Positions 18,417 through 27,850 of a stretch of DNA of 64,000 bases are shown one piece after another. The translations under genes were made by a program, and so were the position numbers. Origin of the DNA: Amycolatopsis sp. CA-128772 (GTDB taxonomy: Bacteria > Actinomycetota > Actinomycetes > Mycobacteriales > Pseudonocardiaceae); contig NZ_PPHG01000075.1 of assembly GCF_002904295.1 (NCBI RefSeq), positions 248,001 to 312,000 on the forward strand, written 5' to 3'. Position 1 is the first letter of the stretch. Every line of letters starts with the position of its first letter. The notes under the pieces are model-generated. The model had not been told where the DNA came from, did not search any database, and saw nothing but the letters and a program-made list of their open reading frames with translations.

Positions 18417-19079
18417 TCAGCCGAGCAGCGCCGCCAGCGCCGGCACGTCGATGCCGGCCAGGGAGTCGCGGAACACGCGCCGCTCCCCCGCGTCGACCTG
18501 GACGTCGTTCGGGATCACCAGCACCGTGCAGCCCGCCGCGACGGCGGACGCCGTGCCCGGCGGCGAGTCCTCGACCGCGACGCACCGCTCGGGCGCGACG
18601 CCGAGCAGCTCCGCCGCCTTGAGGTACGGGCGCGGGTGCGGCTTGTTGAGGCCCTCGACCTCGTCGCCGCACACGGTGACGTCGAAGAAGTCCCGGCCGA
18701 TCGTGTTCAGTGCCAGCTCGGTCAGCTCGCGTTCGGTGGAGGTGACCAGCGCCGAACGCAGGCCGGCTTCGCGCACCGCCGTCAACGCCTCGCGCGCGCC
18801 CGGGCGCCACGGCAGCTCGTCGTCGAACAGCCCGGCCGTGCGGCGCCGGATCTCCTCGCCGGTCGACGCGACCGCCTCGGGGGTCACCGTAAGGCCGACC
18901 ACCTCGAGCAGGTACGCCGAGGTGTCGTCCATGTTGGACCCGACGAGCGTCATCCGCTGCTCTTCGGAAAGCTTGCCGCCGAGGAATTCCGCCGTCTCGT
19001 AGAGGGCGACGTCCCACAGCTTCTCGGAATCGACGAGCGTGCCGTCCATGTCCCACAACACGGCGTCGAGTCCGTCCAC
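18417..19079 (-). CDS. HAD-superfamily phosphatase (subfamily IA, beta-phosphoglucomutase-like)
   Basis: 220-residue cytosolic HAD hydrolase. Motif I is VLWDMDGTLVDSE with the nucleophile and acid aspartates, motif II the Ser/Thr in SALVTSTERE, motif III the Lys in LNKPHPRPYLKAA, and motif IV CVAVEDSPPGTASAVAAG. The helical cap inserted after motif I (about 20-85) puts it in subfamily IA. Substrate unknown; sugar phosphates are usual for the group. GTG 19079 has AGGAG seven bases upstream. It is only 17 bp after metH, so the two are co-transcribed, an arrangement seen in other actinobacteria. Confidence 0.9.
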   Translation of the reverse strand: MDGLDAVLWDMDGTLVDSEKLWDVALYETAEFLGGKLSEEQRMTLVGSNMDDTSAYLLEVVGLTVTPEAVASTGEEIRRRTAGLFDDELPWRPGAREALTAVREAGLRSALVTSTERELTELALNTIGRDFFDVTVCGDEVEGLNKPHPRPYLKAAELLGVAPERCVAVEDSPPGTASAVAAGCTVLVIPNDVQVDAGERRVFRDSLAGIDVPALAALLG

Positions 19080-19096
19080 AGTGGATCTCCTCCAGG

Positions 19097-22000
19097 TCAG
19101 GTGTTGAAGTACTTGGCTTCCGAGTGGTGGCAGACGATCGCGTCGGTCGACTGCTCGGGGTGCAGCTGGTACTCCTCGGACAGCTTGACGCCGATCCGGC
19201 CCGGCTCGAGGAGGGCGACGATCTTCGCCCGGTCTTCGAGGTCGGGACAGGCGCCGTAGCCCAGGGAGAACCTCGCCCCACGGTAGCCGAGCTTGAAGAA
19301 GTCCTCGATGTCCTCGGGGTCCTCTGAGGCGACCGCCACACCGCCGGGGAAGGTCAGCTCTCCCCGGATGCGGCGGTGCCAGTACTCGGCCAGCGCCTCG
19401 GTGAGCTGGACGCCGAGGCCGTGGACTTCGAGGTAGTCGCGGTAAGCGTCGGCGGCGAACAGCTCGTTCGCGTAGTCGGCGATGGGCTGCCCCATGGTCA
19501 CGACCGTGAACGGCACGACGTCCACCTCACCGGACTCGCGGGGGCGGTAGAAGTCGGCCAGGCAGAGCCGCCGGTCGCGGCGCTGGCGCGGGAAGGTGAA
19601 GCGCAGCCGCTCCGGCGCGCCGGGCGCGGGCTCGGTGAGCACGACGAGGTCGTCGCCCTCGGCGACGCACGGGAAGTAGCCGTAGACGACGGCCGCGTGG
19701 GCCAGCACGCCGTCGGCGGTCAGCCGGTCGAGCCAGTACCGCAGCCGCGGCCGGCCTTCGGATTCGACGAGTTCGTCGTACGTCGGCCCGGCGCCGCCGC
19801 GGGCGCCTTTGAGGCCCCACTGGCCCATGAAGGTCGCGCGCTCGTCGAGCATCGCGGCGTAGTCGGCGAGCGCGACGCCCTTGACCACCCGCGAGCCCCA
19901 GAACGGCGGGCTCGGCACCGGGACGTCGGTGGCGACGCCGGAACGCGCGGGCGGCGGTCCTTCGGAAGTTTCCTCTTCGGCGCGGGCTTTGCGCGCCTCG
20001 GCGATCCGCAGCGAGCGTTCGCGGCGTTCCTTGCGCTCCTGGCGCTTCTTCTCCGCGTCCGCGTCCACCAGCGGCGATTCGCCGCGCTTGGCGGCCATGA
20101 TCGCGTCCATCAGCCGCAGGCCCTCGAAGGCGTCCCGCGCGTAGCGGACGTCGCCGAGGTAGAGCTCGGTCAGGTCGTTCTCCACATAGGACCGGGTGAG
20201 GGCGGCGCCGCCGAGCAGCACCGGCCAGCGCGCGGAGACGCCCCGGGAGTTCATCTCCTGGAGGTTCTCCTTCATGATCACCGTGGACTTGACCAGCAGC
20301 CCGGACATCCCGATCGCGTCGGCGGCGTGCTCGCCGGCCGCGTCCAGGATGGTCGTGATCGGCTGCTTGATGCCGAGGTTGACCACCTCGTAGCCGTTGT
20401 TGGTCAGGATGATGTCGACGAGGTTCTTGCCGATGTCGTGGACGTCGCCGCGCACGGTGGCCAGCACGATCCGGCCCTTGCCGGCGTCGTCGCCCTTCTC
20501 CATGTGCGGTTCGAGGTGGGCGACGGCGGCCTTCATGACTTCGGCGGACTGCAGCACGAACGGCAGCTGCATCTGCCCGGACCCGAACAGCTCGCCGACC
20601 GTCTTCATCCCGGACAGCAGCGTGTCGTTGATGATCTGCAGGGCGGGCCGCTGTTCGAGAGCCGCGTCGAGGTCTTCGGTGAGACCGGTGCGCTCGCCGT
20701 CGACGATCCGGCGTTCCAGCCGCTCGAACAGTGGCAACGCGGCCAGTTCTTCGGCGCGCGAAGCTTTGGACGAGGCCGCGCTGACGCCCTCGAACAGGGC
20801 CATCAGCTCCTGCAGCGGGTCGTAGCCCTCGCGGCGGCGGTCGTAGACGAGGTCGAGGGCGACCGCGCGCTGGTCGTCCGGGATGCGGGCCATCGGCAGG
20901 ATCTTCGACGCGTGCACGATCGCGGTGTCGAGCCCGGCCTGGACGCACTCGTGCAGGAACACCGAGTTGAGCACCTGCCGCGCGGCCGGGTTGAGCCCGA
21001 AGGAGATGTTCGACAGGCCGAGCGTGGTCTGGACCTCGGGGTGACGGCGTTTGATCTCGCGGATGGCCTCGATCGTCTCGATGCCGTCGCGGCGGGACTC
21101 CTCCTGGCCGGTGGCGATGGTGAAGGTCAGCGCGTCGACGATGATGTCGGAGGTGCGCAGGCCCCAGTTCCCGGTGATGTCCCCGATGAGCCGGGTCGCG
21201 ATATCGGCCTTCTTGGCCGCGGTCCGCGCCTGGCCTTCTTCGTCGATGGTCAGCGCGACGACGGCGGCGCCGTACTCGCTGACCAGCGCCATGACCTGGG
21301 TGAACCGGGATTCCGGGCCGTCGCCGTCCTCGTAGTTGACGGAGTTGACCGCGCACCGGCCGCCGAGCCGCTGCAGGCCCGCCTCCAGCACGGCGACCTC
21401 GGTGGAGTCGAGCATGATCGGCAGCGTCGACGCGGTGGCCAGGCGCCCGGCCAGCTCGGCCATGTCCGCGGTGCCGTCTCGGCCGACGTAGTCGACGCAC
21501 AGGTCCAGGAGGTGGGCGCCGTCGCGGGTCTGTTCGCGGGCGATCTCGACGCAGTCGTCCCAGCGGCCTTCGAGCATCGCGGTGCGGAACGCCTTCGAGC
21601 CGTTGGCGTTGGTGCGCTCGCCGATCATCAGCACGCTGGCGTCCTGCTTGAACGGCACCGCCTGGTAGAGCGACGCCACGCCGGGCTCGGGGCGCGGCCG
21701 CCGCGGGACCGGTGCGGTGTCCGCGACGGCCGCGGCGAGCTGCCGGATGTGCTCGTCGGTCGTGCCGCAGCAGCCGCCGACCAGGCCGACGCCGAACTCG
21801 CGGACGAACCCGGTCAGCGCCTCGACCAGGGCTTCCGGGCCGAGCGGGTAGACCGCGCCGTCCGGGCCGAGCTCCGGGAGGCCGGCGTTCGGCAGCACCG
21901 ACAACGGCACCCGGGCGTGCTTGGCCAGCTGGCGCAGGTGCTCGCTCATCTCGGCCGGCCCGGTGGCGCAGTTGAGGCCGATGACGTCGATGCCGAGCGG

Positions 22001-22648
22001 TTCGAGCGCGGCCAGCGCGGCGCCGACCTCGGTGCCGAGCAGCATGGTGCCGGTCGTTTCGACGGTGATCGAAGCGAGGATGGGCACGTGCCGGCCTTCG
22101 GCGGCCATCGCACGCTTGGCGCCGATGATCGACGCCTTCGTCTGCAGGATGTCCTGGGTGGTCTCGACGATCACCGCGTCGGCGCCGCCGGCCAGGAGGC
22201 CGCGGACCTCCTCGCGGTAGGCGTCACGCAGGGTGGTGAACGGCGCGTGGCCGAGGGTCGGGAGCTTCGTGCCCGGCCCGACCGAGCCGAGGACGAACCG
22301 CGGGCGGTCCGGCGTGGCGAATTCGTCGGCCGTCTCGCGGGCCAGCCGGGCGCCGGCCTCGGCGAGTTCGAAGATCCGCTCGGTGATGTCGTACTCGGCG
22401 AAGTTGGCGAAATTGGCCCCGAAGGTGTTGGTCTCGACGGCGTCGGCGCCCGCCTCCAGGTACCCGCGGTGCACCGAGCGGACCACGTCGGGCCGGGTGA
22501 CGTTGAGGATCTCGTTGCAGCCCTCGAGGCCGGCGAAGTCGTCCAGGCTCAGGTCGTGGGCCTGCAGGGCGGTGCCCATCGCCCCGTCGGCCACCAGGAC
22601 GCGTGTGCGGAGGGCTTCGAGGAACGGGGACGACAGGCGGTCGGACAT
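19097..22648 (-). CDS. metH: Cobalamin-dependent methionine synthase
   Basis: Transfers the methyl group of 5-methyltetrahydrofolate to homocysteine through methylcobalamin. 1183 residues with all modules in order: the homocysteine-binding barrel (about 1-330; zinc cysteines in GLNCATG and VGGCCGT), the pterin-binding barrel (about 340-620; MIGERTNANGSKAF), the cap and B12-binding domains (VRGDVHDIGKNLV with the lower-ligand His, then GMSGLLVKSTVIM), and the SAM-binding activation domain (about 930-1183; RFSLGYGACPDLEDR). ATG 22648 is the start. The gap to the divergent PAC2 gene is only 38 bp, too short for a cobalamin riboswitch. Confidence 0.97.
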   Translation of the reverse strand: MSDRLSSPFLEALRTRVLVADGAMGTALQAHDLSLDDFAGLEGCNEILNVTRPDVVRSVHRGYLEAGADAVETNTFGANFANFAEYDITERIFELAEAGARLARETADEFATPDRPRFVLGSVGPGTKLPTLGHAPFTTLRDAYREEVRGLLAGGADAVIVETTQDILQTKASIIGAKRAMAAEGRHVPILASITVETTGTMLLGTEVGAALAALEPLGIDVIGLNCATGPAEMSEHLRQLAKHARVPLSVLPNAGLPELGPDGAVYPLGPEALVEALTGFVREFGVGLVGGCCGTTDEHIRQLAAAVADTAPVPRRPRPEPGVASLYQAVPFKQDASVLMIGERTNANGSKAFRTAMLEGRWDDCVEIAREQTRDGAHLLDLCVDYVGRDGTADMAELAGRLATASTLPIMLDSTEVAVLEAGLQRLGGRCAVNSVNYEDGDGPESRFTQVMALVSEYGAAVVALTIDEEGQARTAAKKADIATRLIGDITGNWGLRTSDIIVDALTFTIATGQEESRRDGIETIEAIREIKRRHPEVQTTLGLSNISFGLNPAARQVLNSVFLHECVQAGLDTAIVHASKILPMARIPDDQRAVALDLVYDRRREGYDPLQELMALFEGVSAASSKASRAEELAALPLFERLERRIVDGERTGLTEDLDAALEQRPALQIINDTLLSGMKTVGELFGSGQMQLPFVLQSAEVMKAAVAHLEPHMEKGDDAGKGRIVLATVRGDVHDIGKNLVDIILTNNGYEVVNLGIKQPITTILDAAGEHAADAIGMSGLLVKSTVIMKENLQEMNSRGVSARWPVLLGGAALTRSYVENDLTELYLGDVRYARDAFEGLRLMDAIMAAKRGESPLVDADAEKKRQERKERRERSLRIAEARKARAEEETSEGPPPARSGVATDVPVPSPPFWGSRVVKGVALADYAAMLDERATFMGQWGLKGARGGAGPTYDELVESEGRPRLRYWLDRLTADGVLAHAAVVYGYFPCVAEGDDLVVLTEPAPGAPERLRFTFPRQRRDRRLCLADFYRPRESGEVDVVPFTVVTMGQPIADYANELFAADAYRDYLEVHGLGVQLTEALAEYWHRRIRGELTFPGGVAVASEDPEDIEDFFKLGYRGARFSLGYGACPDLEDRAKIVALLEPGRIGVKLSEEYQLHPEQSTDAIVCHHSEAKYFNT

Positions 22649-22686
22649 GCTGAACAGCGTAAGGCCGGTGGTCGTAGGCTGGTCCG

Positions 22687-23592
22687 GTGAGTGAGCCCGT
22701 CGACGAGACCCCGCGGCCGCCCGGCGACCGCACCGAACCCACCCGGCCCTTGATGGTCGTCGCCTTCGAAGGCTGGAACGACGCGGGTGACGCGGCCAGC
22801 CGGGCGGTCGAACACCTGCAGCTGAACTGGGACGCCACGCCGCTGGCCGAGCTGGAGCCCGACGACTACTACGACTTCCAGGTCAGCCGCCCGACCGTCC
22901 GGATGGTGGACGGCGTCACTCGCCGGGTGGACTGGCCGACCACGACGCTGTCGGTGTGCCGGCCCGCCGGGTTCGACCGCGACGTCGTCCTCGTGCAGGG
23001 CCCCGAGCCGAACATGCGCTGGCGGGCGTTCTGCGCGGAGCTGCTGGAGCACATCAAGCAGCTCGACGTCGCGACGGTCGTGACGCTCGGTGCGCTGCTC
23101 GCCGACACCGCCCACACCCGGCCGGTCCCGGTCACCGGGACGGCGTACGACAAGGACACCGCGTCGCTCTACGGGCTCGACCTGAACAACTACCAGGGCC
23201 CGACCGGCATCGTCGGGATCCTGCAGGACTACTGCGTGCAGGCGGGCATCCCGGCCGTGTCGATCTGGGCCGCGGTGCCGCACTACGTGTCGCACCCGCC
23301 GTCTCCGAAGGCGACCCTGGCGCTGCTGCACAAGCTGGAGGACATCCTCGACGTCGAGATCCCGCTGGGCGCGCTGCCGGAGCAGTCCGAGGAGTGGCAG
23401 CGCACGGTCAGCGAGATGGCCGACGAGGACGAGGAGATCAGCGAGTACGTCCGCAGCCTCGAGGAGCGCGGTGACGCCCAGAGCGAGGTCGCGGAGCAGG
23501 ACGTCAGCGGCGACAAGATCGCCGCCGAGTTCGAGCGCTACCTGCGCCGCCGCGGCCGCGGTGGCGGGCAGGAAGGCTTCGGCCTGCGCTGA
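22687..23592 (+). CDS. PAC2-family protein (proteasome assembly chaperone-like)
   Basis: 301 residues, starting at GTG 22687. LMVVAFEGWNDAGDAASRAVEHL, PNMRWRAFCAELLEHI, VVTLGALLADTAHTRPVPVTGTA and GPTGIVGILQDYCVQAGIPAVSIWAAVPHYV are hallmarks of the actinobacterial PAC2 family (Rv2125 type), related to eukaryotic proteasome assembly chaperones. The acidic C-terminal stretch (EMADEDEEISEYVRSLEERG) and the basic tail RYLRRRGRGGG are outside the fold. Whether it assists the bacterial proteasome or has a metabolic role is not known. It is divergent from metH, and its stop is one base from the opposing PTE-like gene. Confidence 0.88.
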   Translation: MSEPVDETPRPPGDRTEPTRPLMVVAFEGWNDAGDAASRAVEHLQLNWDATPLAELEPDDYYDFQVSRPTVRMVDGVTRRVDWPTTTLSVCRPAGFDRDVVLVQGPEPNMRWRAFCAELLEHIKQLDVATVVTLGALLADTAHTRPVPVTGTAYDKDTASLYGLDLNNYQGPTGIVGILQDYCVQAGIPAVSIWAAVPHYVSHPPSPKATLALLHKLEDILDVEIPLGALPEQSEEWQRTVSEMADEDEEISEYVRSLEERGDAQSEVAEQDVSGDKIAAEFERYLRRRGRGGGQEGFGLR

Positions 23593-23593
23593 G

Positions 23594-24529
23594 TCAGCTC
23601 CGCCAGCTGGTGGCGAACGCCCGCGCGGGATTCGCCACCAGCATGGCGGTGACGACGTCGCCGCCGAGCAGCTCGGTCAGCCGCGGGGCGAGCGTGGTGA
23701 GCAGGTAGGACGCGCCCGGCTGCCACCGGGCCGCGGCCGTCGTGGTGTCGCCGCCGAGCAGGATCTGCCCGCCGTGCCCGGCCTCGACGAGCGCTTCCAG
23801 GCCGTCGAAGAGCCGCCAGTCGGTGGCGTGGTTGGCCCGGGACGAACCGTCGAAGCCGAGGAACACGCCGGTCTCGGCGACCGCTCGCTGCAGTCGCGGG
23901 TCGGGGTTCCGGTTCAGGTGCCCGAGGATCACCTTTCCGGGTGAAACATCGAGCTTGCCGCAGAGCAGGTCGACCGTCTCCAGGGCCGCCGTACCCAGTT
24001 CGAGGTGCACGGCGATCGGCGCCCCGGTCTCCTGGTGCGCGACCGCGGCGGCGGTCATCGTCAGCCGGGCGTGCGAGTCGATCGTGTGGAAGGCGCCGGC
24101 TACCTTGACCAGCCCGGCGCGCGGGCCGGTCCGCGGCTCGTCGGGCAGGTCGGCGGGCTGGGTGCCTTCGGTCAGGTCGGCGACGAACTCCTTCACCAGG
24201 CCGTCGACGACCCGGCCGAGGATGGCCGGGTTGTAGTGCTCCGCGCGGTGCAGGCCGGTGGCGGCGACCACGTGCACGCCGACCTCCTCCGACATCCAGG
24301 CGAGCTCGCGGGTCCGCCGGGTCAGGCCGTACGGCGTCCACTGGACGAGCGCGGCGCCGCCCCGCGTCTTGAACTCGAGCAGCGCGTGGGCGGCTTCGGC
24401 CGGATCGTCGAGCTCTTGGCCGGGCAGCAGTTTCGAGGCGAAGAAGAGGTGGTCGTGCGAGTTCGTCACGCCGAGTGCGGCCGGCTCGATGTCACCCAGC
24501 ACCGTGCGGACCTTGGCTTCCCCAGTCAC
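23594..24529 (-). CDS. Phosphotriesterase-family metal-dependent hydrolase
   Basis: 311-residue amidohydrolase-fold enzyme of the PTE family. Binuclear metal ligands are visible: the HxH pair in VTNSHDHLFFAS (near residue 25), a lysine likely to be carbamylated in RAGLVKVAGAF, histidines in IAVHLELG and VILGHLNRNPD, and an aspartate in ILLGGDTTT. Members act as lactonases, phosphodiesterases or esterases, and substrate cannot be assigned here. GTG 24529 is the start. It is divergent from the CGNR protein (38-bp gap) and convergent with PAC2. Confidence 0.85.
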   Translation of the reverse strand: MTGEAKVRTVLGDIEPAALGVTNSHDHLFFASKLLPGQELDDPAEAAHALLEFKTRGGAALVQWTPYGLTRRTRELAWMSEEVGVHVVAATGLHRAEHYNPAILGRVVDGLVKEFVADLTEGTQPADLPDEPRTGPRAGLVKVAGAFHTIDSHARLTMTAAAVAHQETGAPIAVHLELGTAALETVDLLCGKLDVSPGKVILGHLNRNPDPRLQRAVAETGVFLGFDGSSRANHATDWRLFDGLEALVEAGHGGQILLGGDTTTAAARWQPGASYLLTTLAPRLTELLGGDVVTAMLVANPARAFATSWRS

Positions 24530-24567
24530 GAGGGCGAGTGTAACGCCTCAGCCGTTACGATGGCGAG

Positions 24568-25113
24568 GTGTCCGAAGACTTCCGCCTCGACATGGGCGCA
24601 CCCTGGCTCAACCTGCTGGCCACCCGCGGCCGCCACTTCGGCGCGCAGCCGGTCGAGCGCCTGCCGACGGCCGAGCGGCTGCGCGAGTGGCTGGCGCTGT
24701 CCGAACTGATGCCGCTGACCCCGGTCACGGACGCCGACCTGCGCACGGCCCACCGGCTTCGGGAAGTCCTGCGCGAACTCGCCTTGGGCGCGGTGGACGG
24801 AATCCCGCCGCGGGCGGACCAGGTGAGCCCGCTGACGGCGTTCCTCGGGCCCGAGCCGGTCCACCTGGCGGCCCTCGACCGGCTCCACCGCAGCGCCCCG
24901 GCGACGGCCGCCGACGCGCTGGGCCGCCTGGCGCACCAGGCGGCGGACTGGCTGACCGGGCCGCTGAGGGAGGACTTGCGGGCGTGTCCGGAGCAGGACT
25001 GCCGGGGTGTGTTCGCGGATCCCGGCGGGCGGCGGCGGTGGTGTCCTTCGCCGGCCTGTGCGAGCCGGGGGCGGGTCCGCGCGCTCAGGGAACGGCGGCG
25101 CGGGGAGGTGTGA
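24568..25113 (+). CDS. CGNR zinc-finger / ABATE-domain protein
   Basis: 181 residues from GTG 24568. The N-terminal half (FRLDMGAPWLNLLATRG.., LSELMPLTPVTDADLRTAHRLREVLREL) is the ABATE stress domain; the C-terminal CPEQDCRGVF..RRRWCPSPACASRGRVRALRERR is a CGNR-type zinc finger with four cysteines, the usual CGNR reading CASR here. Such proteins are thought to be stress-related transcription regulators; the target is unknown. Ends before a GC hairpin. Confidence 0.82.
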   Translation: MSEDFRLDMGAPWLNLLATRGRHFGAQPVERLPTAERLREWLALSELMPLTPVTDADLRTAHRLREVLRELALGAVDGIPPRADQVSPLTAFLGPEPVHLAALDRLHRSAPATAADALGRLAHQAADWLTGPLREDLRACPEQDCRGVFADPGGRRRWCPSPACASRGRVRALRERRRGEV

Positions 25114-25160
25114 AGGTCGGGCGACAGGCAAGGTCACGCCGGTCCGCTGGCGCACGAGCA

Positions 25161-25189
25161 GCGGCCGGCTCCGAAGCCGCGCCGGCCGC
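25161..25189. terminator. GC hairpin between CGNR gene and phosphoesterase
   Basis: GCGGCCGGC (25161-25169) pairs perfectly with GCCGGCCGC (25181-25189) across an 11-base loop, between two convergent genes; no T-tract. Confidence 0.6.
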
Positions 25190-25198
25190 CGCGGCGGG

Positions 25199-26032
25199 TC
25201 ACGAAGGCCAGAGGATGCGGCGCATCGGCACCGCGCCCCGCGCCCGCTTCCGCCACTCCCGCGGATAGCCCAGCGAGACCTCCTCGAACCGCACTCCGTC
25301 GGCCTCCGTGCTGCGGGGGATGTGCAGGTGGCCGTACACCGCGATCTCCGCGCGGTAGCGGAGGTGCCAGTCCTCGGTCTTCGTCGTTCCGCACCACAGC
25401 GCGAACTCCGGCCAGTACAGCGGCGCCGTCGGGTGGCGGTGCAGGGGCCAGTGCGACATCAGGATCGTGCCGTGGTCCGCGGGGATCGCGTCGAGGCGCT
25501 CGGTGCTGAGCTTGAGGCGGTCCTCGCACCACGCCTGGCGGCTCGGGTACGGGTCCGGGTACAGGAAGTACTCGTCCGTGCAGACCACGCCGGCCTCGCG
25601 GGCCTGGCGCAGGGCCTCCTCCAGGGACTTGCCCTCCGCCTCCGGGGTCCGCCAGCTGTAGTCGTAGAGCAGGAACAGCGGCGCGATCGTCAGCGGCCGC
25701 GAGCCGTGCCGCCAGACCGGGAACTCGTCCTCCGGGGTCAGCACGTCGATCTCGCGGCACTGCTCCACCAGGTACTCGTAGCGGGCCTGGCCGCGCAGCT
25801 GGCAGTCGTCGTTCTTCGTCGTCCACAGCTCGTGGTTGCCCGGCACCCAGACGACCTTCGCGAACCGGCTGCGCAGGATCTTCAACGTCCCGATGGTGGC
25901 TTCGGCCAGCTCGGCGACGTCGCCGGCGACGAGCAGCCAGTCTTCGGGGGTTTCCGGGACGACCGAGTCGAGGATCGGGCCGTTGCCCTCGTGGGTCACG
26001 TGGAGGTCGCTGGTGGCGAAGAGGTGCGGCAC
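25199..26032 (-). CDS. Calcineurin-like metallophosphoesterase
   Basis: 277 residues. All five metal motifs are present: SDLHVTHEGN, VAGDVAEL, VPGNHELW, LMSHWPLHRH and YGHLHIPR. The long insertion between the GNHE and SHWP motifs (about residues 65-180, rich in Trp and Tyr) is typical of this actinobacterial group. Substrate unknown. GTG 26032 is chosen because GGTGGAGGG lies directly upstream and the reading VPHLFATSDLHV is the natural N-terminus. It overlaps the 3' end of the MFS gene by 37 bp, so they are read from one transcript. Confidence 0.88.
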   Translation of the reverse strand: MPHLFATSDLHVTHEGNGPILDSVVPETPEDWLLVAGDVAELAEATIGTLKILRSRFAKVVWVPGNHELWTTKNDDCQLRGQARYEYLVEQCREIDVLTPEDEFPVWRHGSRPLTIAPLFLLYDYSWRTPEAEGKSLEEALRQAREAGVVCTDEYFLYPDPYPSRQAWCEDRLKLSTERLDAIPADHGTILMSHWPLHRHPTAPLYWPEFALWCGTTKTEDWHLRYRAEIAVYGHLHIPRSTEADGVRFEEVSLGYPREWRKRARGAVPMRRILWPS

Positions 26033-27252
26033 CCCTCCACCGTAACCACCGCAGCTGGGGAAGCTACGCGGAATCCCCGTTTCCGGACCAGCATCAGAGC
26101 ACCGGCAAAGACGTAGCCGCCGGCCTGGACGTTCAGCAGCACGGCCGGCCCGGTCGTCGCGACGAGCGTGCCCGCCAGCAGCGCGCCGGCCGTCGTGCCG
26201 CCGGCCATGACGGCGAACGTCGTGCTCAGCACCCGTCCGGCGCGTTCCGGGACGACCGCGCTCTGGATCTCCGACAGCACCCCGGCCCCGACGACCACGC
26301 CCGGTGCCCCGGCCACGGCGAACAACCCGACGTACGCGCCCAGCGCCGTCGTGACAAGGGGAAGGTTCCAGATCACCGCGGACAGCAGGCCCAGCGCGAC
26401 GGATCCCCAGCCGAGCAACGCGGCCGGTGTGACCCGCCGCGCCACCGTCGCCAGGGCGAACCCGGCGGCCAGCCCGCCGAGCGCCTGCACACCCCGCAGC
26501 AGGCCCGCGTCGGCTTCGCTGCCGCCCAGCACGTCGAGGACGTAGACGACGAACAGCACCAGGAACATGCCCTGCGCCAGCGACGTGCACACCAGCGCGG
26601 CACCGGTGCGCCGCAGCCGCCGGTTGCGGGTCAGCTCGCGCAGGCCGTCCAGCCACGCGCGCACCACCGGTTCCCGCGCGGCCGCCGGCGCGGCGACCCG
26701 GCGGAACGGCTTGGCCAGCAACGCCGCGGCCACCACGAGGACACCCAGGTAGCCGGTGATCACGTCGGCGAGCCCGCCGAAGCCCAGCAGGGCACCCCCC
26801 GCCCAGCCGCCGGCCAGCCGGGCGACGCTGCCGTTCACGCTCATCAGCCCGTTCGCCGCGGTCACCTCCGCGACGCCGACGAGCTCCGGCACGAGCGCGT
26901 TGCGGGTGGGCTCGAACACCGACGCCAGCCCGGCCTGGGCCGCCATCACCGCGTACACCACCGTGACGCCCGGCTCGGCCAGCAGCGGCAGCGCCACGGC
27001 GGCGAGCCCGCAGCAGACGCCGAACAGCACCGCGCGGCGGTTCCACCGGTCGGCGACGACGCCGGCCACCGGGCTCAGCAGCACCGCGGGCAGCAGGCCG
27101 AGGACGATGCTCAGCGCCGTCGTCGCGGCGGAGCCGGTGCGCTGGAAGACGTAGATCGGCAGCGCTACCTGCAGCATCCACTCGGCCGTCTCGCCGAAGA
27201 ACGCGGCCACCCACAACCGCGCGAACGCCGGCACCCCCAGCAGCTGCTTCAT
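25996..27252 (-). CDS. MFS transporter (multidrug-efflux type)
   Basis: 418-residue inner-membrane transporter with twelve hydrophobic stretches. FARLWVAAFFGETAEWMLQVALPIYVF opens TM1 and GVVADRWNRRAVLFG is the motif-A loop between TM2 and TM3; SVFEPTRNALVPELVGVAEVTAANGLMS is common in the DHA3/MefA-like subgroup of drug exporters. ATG 27252 overlaps the stop of the ArsR-like repressor (ATGA), so the repressor-transporter pair is coupled and probably induced by the exported compound. Confidence 0.88.
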   Translation of the reverse strand: MKQLLGVPAFARLWVAAFFGETAEWMLQVALPIYVFQRTGSAATTALSIVLGLLPAVLLSPVAGVVADRWNRRAVLFGVCCGLAAVALPLLAEPGVTVVYAVMAAQAGLASVFEPTRNALVPELVGVAEVTAANGLMSVNGSVARLAGGWAGGALLGFGGLADVITGYLGVLVVAAALLAKPFRRVAAPAAAREPVVRAWLDGLRELTRNRRLRRTGAALVCTSLAQGMFLVLFVVYVLDVLGGSEADAGLLRGVQALGGLAAGFALATVARRVTPAALLGWGSVALGLLSAVIWNLPLVTTALGAYVGLFAVAGAPGVVVGAGVLSEIQSAVVPERAGRVLSTTFAVMAGGTTAGALLAGTLVATTGPAVLLNVQAGGYVFAGALMLVRKRGFRVASPAAVVTVEGCRTSSPPATST

Positions 27253-27848
27253 CCCTCCGCCTTCCCCGAGTGCTCGATGCGCGGGAACGCCCGCAGGCCG
27301 ACGTGCACCGGGCGCGCGTTCGCCGGCGCGTCCGTGCGGATCGCGCCGACGTAGGGGCGGACCAGCGCGTCGATCGCGTCGCCCAGCCGCGTCAGCTCCT
27401 CCGGGGTGACGCGCAGCGTGTACGCCGAGAGCCCGGACGCCGCGACCCACTCCGGGTCGAGATCGCCGAGGGAGTCCAGGTAGCGCTGGGTCAGTTCCTG
27501 CTCGTGGCCGAGGCTCGCGCCGACGACACCCAGCTGGGCGGCCCGGCGGGCCGGGTCCTCGGCGAACTGCCCGATGTCCAGGCCGACCTGCCGGGCCCGC
27601 CACGGCCGTTCGCGGCCGTCTTCGCCCTCGGCCCGCTCGACCAGGCCGTACTGCGCGAGCTGCCGCAGGTGCCAGCTGCAGTTGGACGCCGTCGAGCCGA
27701 CCGCCTCGGCGCACTCGCTCGCGGTGCGCGGGCCGACGGCGGTCAGGTGGTTCAGCAGCGCCGACCGCAGCGGGTGCGCCAGCGCGCGCAGCAGCTCGAC
27801 GTCTTCGATCCGCTTGCGCGGCGGCAGCCCGGCCATCGGTCGTCCCAT
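27249..27848 (-). CDS. ArsR-type winged-helix regulator of the adjacent transporter
   Basis: 199 residues. RIEDVELLRALAHPLRSALLNHLTAVGPRTASECAEAVGSTASNCSWHLRQLAQYGLVER is a typical ArsR/HTH_20 DNA-binding unit; the long C-terminal part (about 90-199) is helical and may hold a ligand site. ATG 27848 is given; ATG 27836 with GGGA six bases upstream is an alternative. The gene begins two bases from a 28-bp palindrome (27851-27878), its likely operator, and ends inside the MFS start codon, so it should repress both itself and the exporter. Confidence 0.83.
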   Translation of the reverse strand: MGRPMAGLPPRKRIEDVELLRALAHPLRSALLNHLTAVGPRTASECAEAVGSTASNCSWHLRQLAQYGLVERAEGEDGRERPWRARQVGLDIGQFAEDPARRAAQLGVVGASLGHEQELTQRYLDSLGDLDPEWVAASGLSAYTLRVTPEELTRLGDAIDALVRPYVGAIRTDAPANARPVHVGLRAFPRIEHSGKAEG

Positions 27849-27850
27849 CT

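Noticed and set aside
22649-22686. Cobalamin riboswitch upstream of metH
   Set aside because: Only 38 bp separate metH from the divergent gene, far too short.
19376-22690. 1104-residue open frame opposite metH
   Set aside because: Antisense to a clear metH gene; low-complexity composition and no domain motif.
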